Source: Ryuthela nishihirai
Taxonomy: Eukaryota > Arthropoda > Arachnida > Araneae > Heptathelidae
Direction: 5' to 3'
NCBI GenBank assembly: GCA_038380435.1
Contig: JAWZYU010000025.1
Location: 47,500,691 to 47,564,690 of the forward strand
DNA length: 64,000 bases
Shown: one piece after another, positions 55,137-64,000 of the stretch
Position numbering within the stretch: position 1 is the first letter of the stretch
Layout of the letters: every line of letters begins with the position of its first letter
Program-made: the position numbers and the translations under genes
Notes under the pieces: generated by a model
Databases searched by the model: none
What the model was told of the DNA's origin: nothing
The model's input: the letters and a program-made list of their open reading frames with translations, nothing else

Positions 55137-55437
55137 TCCAGTCTCAGAGATGTTTATGGCTCAATTGGACATTGCCCCTGTATGAGCCATTATTTTATGA
55201 CCATAAGGATCATAAATGAAGGCAATTGTTGCATTAACAGTTCTTAACAGCATAACTCATATCGGAAAAGATAATGTCGCAGATTTCAATGGCATGGAAG
55301 AGATTTACTCTTTCTTCCGTCTGCCAGTGAGTCAAAAATTGTTTGCTTCTATAGAACCAATCATTTCAGAAGCGAAACTTTTATTTAGATGTCTATGTAA
55401 GGAGTTGATCTTCTTTCTTTCTCGTGTGACCCTCGCG
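55137..55437. other. Intron 2, unique DNA
   Basis: One 95-codon frame with no domain. Nothing else. Confidence 0.4.
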
Positions 55438-55450
55438 CCAATACTGAGAC

Positions 55451-55834
55451 TTGGGTTGGGTTGTTTACCTCTGAGCGGCACTTTTTTGCACACCATGGGC
55501 TAAATGGCCAGGTCACATGGACCCCGAAGGCTCAGAGAAGGTTGGGGGAGGGGACCCACTGGAACAGCTGTTGGGAGACAGATGGCAGCCTCCCGTCAAG
55601 GCCATCCAGCGTGTTCTTTAACGTGCACAGGGTATGGCTCACCCGCACACGGCCACGGCTTAACGTCCCATCCGACGGACGGCGGCCTTTCCAAGCCCAT
55701 CGGTGTCCCCTACTGACCGTGGGCAGGGCGGGGAATTTTGCGGAGATAAATCTCAACGCTGACCCAGCTGGGACTCGAACCTGGGAACTACAGATTACGA
55801 GCCTGGCACGCTACCGACTGAGCCACCCCCGCCC
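55451..55834 (-). mobile_element. SINE-A, full length, 13-bp TSD with one mismatch
   Basis: CCAATACTGAGAC at 55438-55450 and CCAATAGTGAGAC at 55835-55847. Confidence 0.93.
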
Positions 55835-55847
55835 CCAATAGTGAGAC

Positions 55848-56413
55848 AATTTCTTCTAGAGAGCAGTGCCAAGTTTAGAAATTACCTTGCTTAATAGGTT
55901 CAGCTGCAGAAATCGTAAAAAATGAACGCTGCTGCTATTTCAAATTTATTCAAAATGCAATCAATCATTATAAACATTTATTTTTACAGAAGTATTTAAA
56001 ATAACGTAAAAAACACTAAAAGAAGCTTCTGAAATGATGGGGTGTTCAGAGATAAGTTTTTCTCTGTTGTTCACGAGATACAAAATAACTTTTGAATATA
56101 ACTTTTCAGTTTCGCTTTATAGAAACGTTTATTAAGATGAAGAACTTTCTCACCATTAAAGCATTTCCAGCCATTTTTACGCTATAAAAACCTTAACTTA
56201 GCAGCATTTCTGATACATGGGGCTTTATTATAGATACTACGATTATCATTAAGAAATAAGTTTATTGGCTTGGTAAAGTTTCCTACGAGAAATTTAAAAA
56301 GTCATGGTCACTACCATTATTATAATGGTTCGATGTTAAAAACTTCTAACAAAATCCCGAAGACCACAATTTAGATTTTGGGTGGATATTGTTCGGAGGA
56401 AGAAACGAAAGCT
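55848..56413. other. Intron 2, unique AT-rich DNA
   Basis: Nothing recognised. Confidence 0.45.
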
Positions 56414-56426
56414 TCATTTGAAATTC

Positions 56427-56682
56427 CGATGGGCTTGGAAAGACCGCCGTCCGTCGGATGGGACGTTAAGCCGTGGCTCCGTCTGCGGGAGAGCCATACC
56501 CTGTGCACGTTAAAGAACACGCTGGATGGCCTTGACGGGAGGCTACCATCTGTCTCCCAACAGCTGTTCCAGTGGGTCCCCTCTCCCAACCTTCTCTGAG
56601 CCTTCGGGGTCCATGTGACCTGGCCATTTAGCCCATGGTGTGCAAAAAAGTTCCGCTCAGAGGTAAAGCAACCCAACCCAAC
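56427..56682 (+). mobile_element. 5'-truncated SINE-A, TSD present
   Basis: Starts at GATGGGCTTGG and ends at a normal CCCAACCCAAC tail. CATTTGAAATTCC stands at 56414-56426 and 56684-56696, so truncation happened at insertion. Confidence 0.93.
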
Positions 56683-56696
56683 TCATTTGAAATTCC

Positions 56697-57488
56697 AGCA
56701 GTTCTTCTTAATGTGGATAAAGAATAGAACAGCTTCAAATATAAATGGTTAAACATAGACCTCTCTCTGAACAATTTAAAATTTGACAAATGAATTTGAA
56801 TTGTGAGAACCAGTGGGGTAAAAGTCTTATAAGATCCTTCAAGAGTAAATTATTTGGTTCTTTTGATTGAGATTTTTTTTTTGGATTCTTTTCACTTGAT
56901 TTCTTTCGTTTCATCATAACCTTTTTATACAATTCCTTTTTTTTTGAAAAATGCCATTTGTTTTATTAACAATTTTCTTGGGTTCTTTTATTGCCAAATT
57001 ATTTTGTTTCATTAACAATTTCTTTGGTTCGGTTCATTAGTGATTTATTTAATTAGTAAATTATCGTTGGTTTCTTTTCTTAACTGTTTTATTGATTTTG
57101 ATAACCAAACAAATGCAAGTTAGAATTGTGATGCTTGTTGAGCTATGTGCAGAACTTGAACAGGAAATTGATATTGATATGTTCCATGGAACAGGAAACA
57201 TATCAAGGGTTAATAAACCCTTTATATGTTTTCTGTTCCATGGAAGTGAATTCTATGACTTCCCAGAACACTTTTTGTTAGAATATGCAATACTTCCTAT
57301 ATCTTGTGGTTCATTGCTCTTCAAAGTCTACATTCGTCTCTTTCAGAATAAAGTCTCAGAATAAAACGTTTCACACTCTTTTTTTTGTTATCACATTTTC
57401 TCATGATAAAAAAAGGCGATGAGGCATGAATCAGTTGCTTAATTATGGGGTAATGTTCTCGGCAGAATGTAAGAACGAGGCATGAGAG
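56697..57488. other. Intron 2, AT-rich DNA
   Basis: Repeated AATTTCTTTGGTTC-like phrases in 56840-57060 suggest an old low-complexity region. No gene. Confidence 0.4.
57182..57245. repeat. Hairpin, 22-bp arms
   Basis: TTCCATGGAACAGGAAACAT pairs with ATGTTTTCTGTTCCATGGAA with one mismatch. The loop itself contains AAGGGTT/AACCCTT. A 90-codon frame runs across it and is probably chance. Confidence 0.8.
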
Positions 57489-57822
57489 TACAGTCGCACA
57501 GAAAAGTATCCGAACACTATGGCTGATTGCAAAATTCAGAAAAAATATCTGGCATTGATTTTTTTTTAGAAATTACGTCATCTGGCAACCTTCGTGTCAC
57601 GTGACACGAAGGTTGCCAGTAACTGCACACGCTCCAGTTTGCTGTGAACGGTAACTGGAGCGTGTACAGTTGCTGTACACGCTACAGATATTTTTCCTGA
57701 ATTCTGTAATCACGTGACACGAAGGTTGCCAGATGACTAATTTCTAAAAAAATCAATGCCAGATATTTTTCCTGAATTTTGCAATCAACCATAGTGTTCG
57801 GATACTTTTTTGAGCGACTGTA
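57489..57822. mobile_element. Composite MITE, one hairpin module
   Basis: TA at both ends (57489 and 57821) with slightly mutated left terminus CAGTCGCACAG. The palindromic core opens into a GTAACTGCACACGCTCC hairpin module and closes with the second half-core. Confidence 0.88.
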
Positions 57823-58591
57823 CTACGCACAAATATGACGAAAAACTCACAAAGACCATCAAGCAAAAAATGTAGTTTTCTTCGTAAAGGTTAGGTTCTG
57901 CAGAGTTATTTTTAATTCGATTTCTCGTTTCACTTCAAGATGGCAGAAATTATTCGATGATCAATAAATTTGCTTTTGTTTATTACACTCTACTGGAATA
58001 TAGGAATGGTGAATGTGTTTTAATTGGAAAAAGAAAATTATTTTTAACCACCGTTACATTTTGATGATTACAGTGCAATTCAGCCGAGGGTATGTAGAAA
58101 CTTTACGCAATCAAGCCTTGCCCAAAATGTTTTCCTAAAAACCCTTTCTGCCTGTTGAAGTTGAATTCTGATTTCGTATGTTTTTTTGAAAATGAGTATT
58201 GGTTAATCTCTTCACCTCAGATGCACATGTTCAGAAAAGTAGAATTTATCTAATGGATCTATTTATTTAAAATTTTAATATATAAAGAGTTTGAGCACAA
58301 TTTCTTAGCAATCTGATTCATTTTTTTTTTCGAATTCCTTAGCTAATATTCTGTCTCTCAGACAATGACCCTTAGCAATTAACATCGTTTCATTATTTAA
58401 TATTCTGTTCTGCCTCGCTACTTTAGCAATGGATATGTAAGACTCTGTTTCATTAAAAATGCTCGTCTGAGTGTTGGCCCTTTTTTTATTCAGTTATAAA
58501 AAATTAAGTTCTTTTGCAGCCCCGTGCATTTTAAAAATACTAAATAATTTCTTGTAATGATTATTGTTATGATTTTCGCATTCTTTTGGAG
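57823..58591. other. Intron 2, unique AT-rich DNA
   Basis: Nothing recognised. Confidence 0.45.
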
Positions 58592-58790
58592 GAAAGGCGG
58601 TTGTCTCAATCGATAGCTTGCCAGACTCGCAATCTGATAATCTCAGGTTCGAATACCAACCGTTACTGATACGAGATTTTTTCCATTCAGCTGTCTCTGA
58701 GGACCACTCCAGTGGATTCTCTTCCCCAATCTATCCTGGGCCCTAGGGGTCCTTGTAACCTGGCTATTTAGTTCATTGTGTGCAACATTT
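58592..58790 (+). mobile_element. Old SINE-A, head and tail, body deleted
   Basis: Decayed head (GTTGTCTCAATCGATAGCTTGCC, CTCAGGTTCGAATACC) joins after about 50 bp to a tail region (CACTCCAGTGGATTC, GGGGTCCTTGTAACCTGGC). Confidence 0.7.
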
Positions 58791-58986
58791 TATCGAAGTT
58801 CCTTTTTGTTGTTTCCAATCTTTTCATCGAATTACACTGATTTAAAAATTTAAATAAAAGTAACAAAACTTTTTTACGCAATGATAAGCTTTTTCCTATC
58901 GCTATACCTTGTTGATAAAAACCTAGTAATGAAATCATAAGCGAATTTCGTTTACGAAAGCACCATTTTTTTTCCAAACTTAATTG

Positions 58987-59362
58987 GGGCGGGGGTGGCT
59001 CAGTCGGTAGTGCGCCAGGCTCGTAATCTGTAGTTCCCAGGTTCGAGTGCCAGCTGGGTCAGCGTTGAGATTTATCTCCGCAAACCCTTCACCTGCCATC
59101 GGTCAGTAGGGGACACCGATGGGCTTAGAAACACTGTCGTCTGTCGGATGGGACGTTAAGCCGTGGTCCCATGTGCGGGAGAAACATACCCTGCGCACGT
59201 TAAAGAACACTCTGGATGGCCTTGACGGGAGGCTACCATCTGTCTCCCAACAGCTGTTCCAGTGGGTCCCCTCCCCAACCTTCTCTGAGCCTTCGGGGTC
59301 CATGTGACCTGGCCATTTAGCCCATGGTGTAGAAAAAAGTGCCGCTCAAAGATAAAACAACC
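58987..59362 (+). mobile_element. SINE-A, full length, 12-bp TSD
   Basis: CAAACTTAATTG at 58975-58986 and 59363-59374. Confidence 0.95.
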
Positions 59363-59374
59363 CAAACTTAATTG

Positions 59375-60363
59375 TCGCTAAATCTGCAATTCTAAGACGC
59401 CTATCGATAACCTATTCTTCTCGATTCGGAACTCGGATTCGGAATTTCGGATTCTCTTCTTCATCATATTCGGAACGAATTTACAATTTGCAGAGGAATT
59501 CATTTCGAGGCATTGTCATTTCCTCTCGAGTCGTCTCCTCTGCTGAGCTCAGCTTCTTCCATCTTCCCCAGCTGCATTCCAGAGAACGTCACCTGGAAAG
59601 AATTCTGCCACGTACGCTCTCCTTCTGCCCCTCGTTACAGCGAAGGCTCGTGCACACCAGTCACCCTGCGCTCTGCCCTCGATGCTCATCTGGCCGTGGA
59701 TGGTGAGGGGATCTTCCTGGGAACCGGGCGAGCAGGGAATCTCCCACAAGACCCACATTTCGCCAAAGATGAACAGCCGAGGGGAAATTACCTAATATAT
59801 CGAGGACTGTATTGCCGTTCCATTAAAGAAGCAGAAATGGATGGGATCCGTGTCCTGTGACGGCAATTCAGGACTCGAGGTTCTCTCGTTTCTCTACTTC
59901 GCGGTATGGCCACATCAAAAACGTTTTGACCGATTTTAAAGTTTTCAAATTTTTTTTCTGTAGTATTACAGCACGTGCACATACTCAACACACGCTGTCG
60001 GACCACCTCCGGTGTTGGTAAGGGTTTCGTTTAAAGACGCCGAAAAATATGGAAATGTTTACAACGCTGAGTTGCTATCTCTGTGTGGCCATCGATTTTG
60101 ACGCACTGCCTTCCCATTGGGGCAGTTAACCTCGATTTTCACTCATCCGTTGACGACGACGTTTGAGGCGCTTTTAAAGGAGTCTCGCGACTCCACTAAA
60201 GACTCTTTGAGGACAAATGTTTCCTCCTGCACGATGCACGTGGAACGAGCCTTTATGCAAGGAACATATTTATGAACACTGAAGGAAAACTCGGTTTGGC
60301 ACTTGGAAACCGACAGCGATATAAATAACCATAAAAGGACTTCCTCCTTTTTCAATAATATTA
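59375..60363. other. Intron 2, GC-richer unique DNA
   Basis: 59480-59900 is GC-richer. An exon-like stretch (acceptor-like CTTCCCCAG at 59571, donor-like GATG|GTGAGG near 59704) was tested and does not give a Pointed-domain frame. No gene supported. Confidence 0.35.
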
Positions 60364-60748
60364 TGGGGCGGGGGTGGCTCAGTCGGTAGCGCGCCAGGCT
60401 AGTAATCTGTAGTTCCCAGGTTCGAGTCCCAGCTGGGTCAGCGTTGAGATTTATCTCCGCAAAATTCCCCGCCCTGCCCACGGTCAGTAGGGGACACCGA
60501 TGGGCTTGGAAAGGCCGCCGTCCGTCGGATGGGACGTTAAGCCGTGGCCCCGTGTGCGGGAGAGCCATACCCTGTGCACGTTAAAGAACTCGCTGGATGG
60601 CCTTGACGGGAGGCTACCATCTGTCTCCCAACAGCTGTTCCAGTGGGTCCCCTCCCCCAACCTTCTCTGAGCCTTCGGGATCCATGTGACCTGGCCATTT
60701 AGCCCATGGTGTGCAAAAAAAGTGCCGCTCAGAGGTAAAACAACCCAA
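60364..60748 (+). mobile_element. SINE-A, full length
   Basis: Complete copy with intact boxes. TSD not clear. Confidence 0.92.
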
Positions 60749-60879
60749 ATCTTCATCAGCATGTTTCGAAAGTAAATTTTTGTGCAAATGAAATCAAATT
60801 TAATTTAGGTTTTATCTTCTAATTTTTGGTTGCTTTTACATATGAAGGGCCATTTATTTTAAGATTCTTTTAACCTCCC

Positions 60880-60911
60880 CCCCCCACACACACACTCTCT
60901 CTCTCTCTCTG
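60880..60911. repeat. C-run, (CA)n and (CT)n microsatellite
   Basis: A run of C passes into ACACACAC and then CTCTCTCTCTCTCT. Confidence 0.9.
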
Positions 60912-60929
60912 CCCTCTGTGAATAAAAAG

Positions 60930-61075
60930 AAACTGATGAGCTTGAAAAGGGCAACGTTCATTGGCTAGGACGTTAAACCGTGGTCCTGTGTACAGGAAAG
61001 CTCTGCCCTTGCCCGTTAAAGGATGTGCTACATCTTCTAATAATTGTGCAGTGTCCACTGGATTTCCTGCCTAGC
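60930..61075 (+). mobile_element. Old SINE-A body fragment
   Basis: CTGATGAGCTTGAAAAGG, GGACGTTAAACCGTGGTCC and GCCCGTTAAAGGATGTGC are diverged body motifs in the right order. Confidence 0.65.
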
Positions 61076-61100
61076 TCTGAATTCGTGGAGTTATTGAGGG

Positions 61101-61432
61101 TTGTGGGTTGTTTTACCTCTGAGCGGCACTTTTTTGCACACCATGGGTTAAATGGCCAGGTCACATGGATCCCGAAGGCTCAGCGAAGGTTGGGGGAGGG
61201 GACCCACTGGAACAGCTGTTGGGAGACAGATGGTAGCCTCCCGTCAAGGCCATCCAGTGTGTTCTTTAACGTGCACAGGGTATGGCTCTCCCGCACACGG
61301 GACCACGGCTTAACGTCCCATCCGACGGACGGTGGCCTTTCCAAGCCCATCGGTGTCCCCTACTGACCGTAGGCAGGGCGGGGAATTTTGCGGAGATAAA
61401 TCTCAACGCTGACCCAGCTGGGACTGGACCAC
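61101..61432 (-). mobile_element. SINE-A, head truncated
   Basis: Antisense copy from the tail to CTGACCCAGCTGGGACTGG, cut before the rest of the tRNA-like head, where another decayed antisense SINE-A body fragment (to about 61490) begins. Confidence 0.88.
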
Positions 61433-61490
61433 GGTTTAATTTGTCATTGAATAGATAGCGATCTTTCCAAGCCCATCAGTGATCACCTTA

Positions 61491-62219
61491 CCTACAAGAA
61501 AATAACAGGATTAGCAGAGAAAATCTGAAAGCGCGCATCTCGTGAGGGGAAACAAGAAGAGGATATCAACCAATTATCCAAACCAACCTTTGGATAAGCA
61601 ACTACTCGTGCATCATTTACGATAACTGAATTTCGGGAATGAATCGATGTTTTTTTTTTCATTTCACGTGAGAGGAAGGAAAACCCAACACAGGAAGCTA
61701 CGTAACTAAGGATCTGGTAAAGTATCGTCAGTGTGTGCCAGAAGGAAGTGCGTGATGCGCGACGTGCACGAAACAGAAGGGAAGTGATACAGTCCCGCCT
61801 TCTGTTGGGATGAGGACCGGACTCGCTCCGTGACCAAGAGGGAAACACGCCACGGTGAGGCTCTCCGCAGCTGCGGGACTACATCGGGAGCTGACCTTCA
61901 CCTCATCGGAAGCCGGACCAGCTCGGAAATGTGAGGCCTCGGAAGGGCAAATTTTGGTGAATACAGGAAGGGGGGGAGGGGGGAAGTTCTCGTGAGATAT
62001 TGTTTGCTGTGATTTACTGACTTACTAAGCATAACTTACAACCCTCAGTTTGGACTCGCATAATTTCTCCTTGACTGAGGTTTCAGAGTGGACTCAGCAA
62101 TTCAAAGCCCCGAGGCTCTCACGATATTAACATTGCATAAATGGGCATGCAAGAGCAGTAATTCACCTTAGCGAATTTTTTTTATGTCTATGCATGCATT
62201 ACGCTTCTTTCAGTGTTAG
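61491..62219. other. Intron 2, unique DNA
   Basis: 61720-61930 is GC-richer. No gene supported. Confidence 0.4.
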
Positions 62220-62822
62220 TACAGTCGCTCAAAAATGTATCCGAACACTATGGTTGATTGCAAAATTCAGAAAAAATATCTGGCATTGATTTTTTTTTTT
62301 AGAAATTAGTGATCTGGCAACCTTCGTGTCACGTGACACGAAGGTCTAATTTCTAAAAAAATCTTTGCCAGATTTTTTTCTGAATCCTGTAATCAACCAT
62401 AGTGTTCGGATATTTTTTAATATATATAATGCTTATGAATATATAATGCAATGAATATGGAGCGTGTGCAGTTACCGTTCACAGCAAACTGGAGCGGTTG
62501 CGATTAATGTTCGCAGCACATTGGATCGTGTGAGCTCACAAAGACCTAGATCGTGTGGACTCTCACGGAAATATTAAGCGTGTGCAGTTACCGTTCACAG
62601 CAAACTGGAGCGTGTGCAGTAACTGCACACGCTCCAGTTTGCTGTGAACAGTAACTGGAGCGTGTACAGTTGCTGTACACGCTCCAGATATTTTTCCTGA
62701 ATTCTGTAATCACATGACACGAAGGTTGCCAGATCACTAATTTCTAAAAAAATCAATGCCAGATATTTTTTCTGAATTTTGCAATCAACCATAGTGTTCG
62801 GATACTTTTTTGAGCGACTGTA
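62220..62822. mobile_element. Composite MITE, minimal complete form
   Basis: TA-CAGTCGCTC at 62220 and GAGCGACTG-TA at 62821. In order: palindromic core, AT linker (TTAATATATATAATGC), a single 118-bp-type unit with GTGAGCTCAC, two hairpin modules and a right half-core. It has the plan of 1124-2027 with one tandem unit instead of three, so it is the best reference for the family. Confidence 0.9.
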
Positions 62823-62998
62823 CACTATATTTTATCAAAATTATTTCGAAGTGTTAGTAAAGATTCTTTTTCCCACTCTGTTTTCGAATGCAATGTTCTG
62901 CTTTAAAACATTAGTAAATCACTTAACCTTTACGATAACTAGCCAAGATATAAAAAAAAATTCCAAGCTTTGGAGTTATCAACTATTTAAATAAAAAA

Positions 62999-63201
62999 AA
63001 TAAATAAATACCCCCTCAAGCAGCTGCTTGCCACAGAGGTCTGACAGGAGCCTGTCAGTTTATATGCCACAGTAGGAGATCTGAGAGGATGGCAGGACCT
63101 CAGCAGAAAAACGACACACACATCCATGCCTAATCCGGGGCTCGAACCCAGGTCTCTTAGATCAGTAGCCAAGCGTGCTAACCACTCGGCCACGGGACGG
63201 C
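62999..63201 (-). mobile_element. SINE-B, full length, 11-bp TSD
   Basis: ATCAACTATTT at 62988-62998 and 63202-63212. Intact head with GGGGCTCGAACCCAGGT and CACTCGGCCACGGGACGG. Confidence 0.95.
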
Positions 63202-63212
63202 ATCAACTATTT

Positions 63213-63537
63213 GACTTTATTAATTTTATTAATTTCCAAATGGTTTCATACACTTATTTACTGTTTTCGCTAATTTTAAATTCTGCCAATTTCGAAATGA
63301 TAGTAAGTGAATTAAAAATGAAATATTTTAAAAGACAGGATTAACATCTATCCCCACTTAAATCTGGCCATGCCAGGTTGGGCAAGGGTTATAACTTTTT
63401 GATTCGGTTAAAGAATTGAATCTTTAACTTATTAATCCCCCATAAAGAGGAAAAAATAAGAAAAATGTAATATTAATATTTATTATTAAGTAATAATGAA
63501 TTTCAGTCAATTGAATGGCTGAGCTTAAATTTTTAAT
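63213..63537. other. Unique AT-rich DNA
   Basis: Nothing recognised. Confidence 0.45.
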
Positions 63538-63549
63538 GAGATTTTTCGA

Positions 63550-63942
63550 GTTGTTTTAGGGTTGTTTTACCTCTGAGCGGCACTTTTTTGCACACCATGG
63601 GTTAAATGGCCAGGTCACATGGACCCCGAAGGCTCAGAGAAGGTTGGGGGAGGGGACCCACTGGAACAGCTGTTGGGAGACAGATGGTAGCCTCCCGTCA
63701 AGGCCATCCAGCGTGTTCTTTAACGTGCACAGGGTATGGCTCTCCCGCACACGGGGCCACGGCTTAACGTCCCATCCGACGGACGGCGGCCTTTCCAAGC
63801 CCATCGGTGTCCCCTACTGACCGTGGGCAGGGCGAGGAATTTTTCGGAGATAAATCTCAACACTGACCCAGCTGGGACTCGAACCTGGGAACTACAGATT
63901 ACGAGCCTGGCGCGCTACCGACTGAGCCACCCCCGTCCCACA
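63550..63942 (-). mobile_element. SINE-A, full length, 12-bp TSD
   Basis: GAGATTTTTCGA at 63538-63549 and 63943-63954. Intact boxes apart from one change in the G-rich head. Confidence 0.95.
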
Positions 63943-64000
63943 GAGATTTTTCGAAATCATCATGAAGTGGGAAAACAAAATCAATAGCAGTGAAGCTCCG

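Noticed and set aside
57092..57364. 90-codon + frame spanning a hairpin.
   Set aside because: The frame crosses a 22-bp inverted repeat and has no recognisable domain; it is likely chance.
59572..59703. Possible next exon of the ETS factor (good-looking acceptor and GTGAGG donor).
   Set aside because: With the required phase it gives a sequence unlike any Pointed domain (no conserved Trp pattern), so I do not accept it.

Overview
This window looks like an AT-rich, intron-rich animal genome, most likely an arthropod and possibly a chelicerate. That reading rests on one recognisable protein-coding exon, an N-terminal part of an SPDEF/Ets98B-type ETS transcription factor, and on the style of the repeats; it is an inference. 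No bacterial-type operons, rRNA genes, intact tRNA genes or intact transposase genes are visible. Almost every open reading frame is an accident of repeated DNA.

The one supported gene is on the + strand. Exon 2 (48246-48735, phase 0 in, phase 1 out) ends just where the Pointed/SAM domain should begin. A matching first coding exon (39541-39573, phase 0 out) is proposed about 8.7 kb upstream, directly behind a GC-rich block with CRE, E-box, TTAAAA, initiator and DPE-like motifs. The Pointed and ETS-domain exons are not seen and probably lie beyond 64000.

The rest is dominated by a few repeat families that invade one another. SINE-A is a tRNA-headed element of about 385 bp with roughly 30 recent copies, many with 10-15 bp target-site duplications, plus more than a dozen decayed copies. 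SINE-B is a second tRNA-headed element of about 200 bp. A palindromic Tc1/mariner-like MITE family (terminal CAGTCGCTC, TA target) occurs as simple palindromes, as composites carrying hairpin modules and 118-bp tandem units, and as a 1.6-kb tandem array (14693-16268). Other elements are a decayed APE-type non-LTR retrotransposon (23935-26280), a 2.7-kb AT-rich satellite with an apparently exact 940-bp higher-order duplication (29330-32035), two minisatellites and several large inverted repeats.

Layout: 1-5 kb, nested old SINE/MITE; 5-10 kb, mixed unique DNA and SINEs; 10.5-12.3 kb, two abutting inverted repeats; 14.7-16.3 kb, MITE array; 16.3-17.3 kb, GC-rich unique DNA with an RFX-type X-box; 17.3-28.3 kb, SINE-rich with a LINE; 28.4-29.2 kb, unique DNA with an ETS/CRE palindrome; 29.3-32.9 kb, satellite fused to a composite MITE; 33-39 kb, SINEs and MITEs; 39.5-48.7 kb, the ETS-factor exons and intron; 48.7-64 kb, presumptive intron 2 with repeats.

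The most unusual signal is exchange between retroposons and a DNA transposon. A hairpin module typical of the MITE family sits inside a recurring composite, full SINE-B + hairpin module + SINE-B 3' half, and two copies are bracketed by target-site duplications that enclose the whole composite. SINE-A shows the same full + 3'-half architecture in two TSD-flanked dimers with the same junction.
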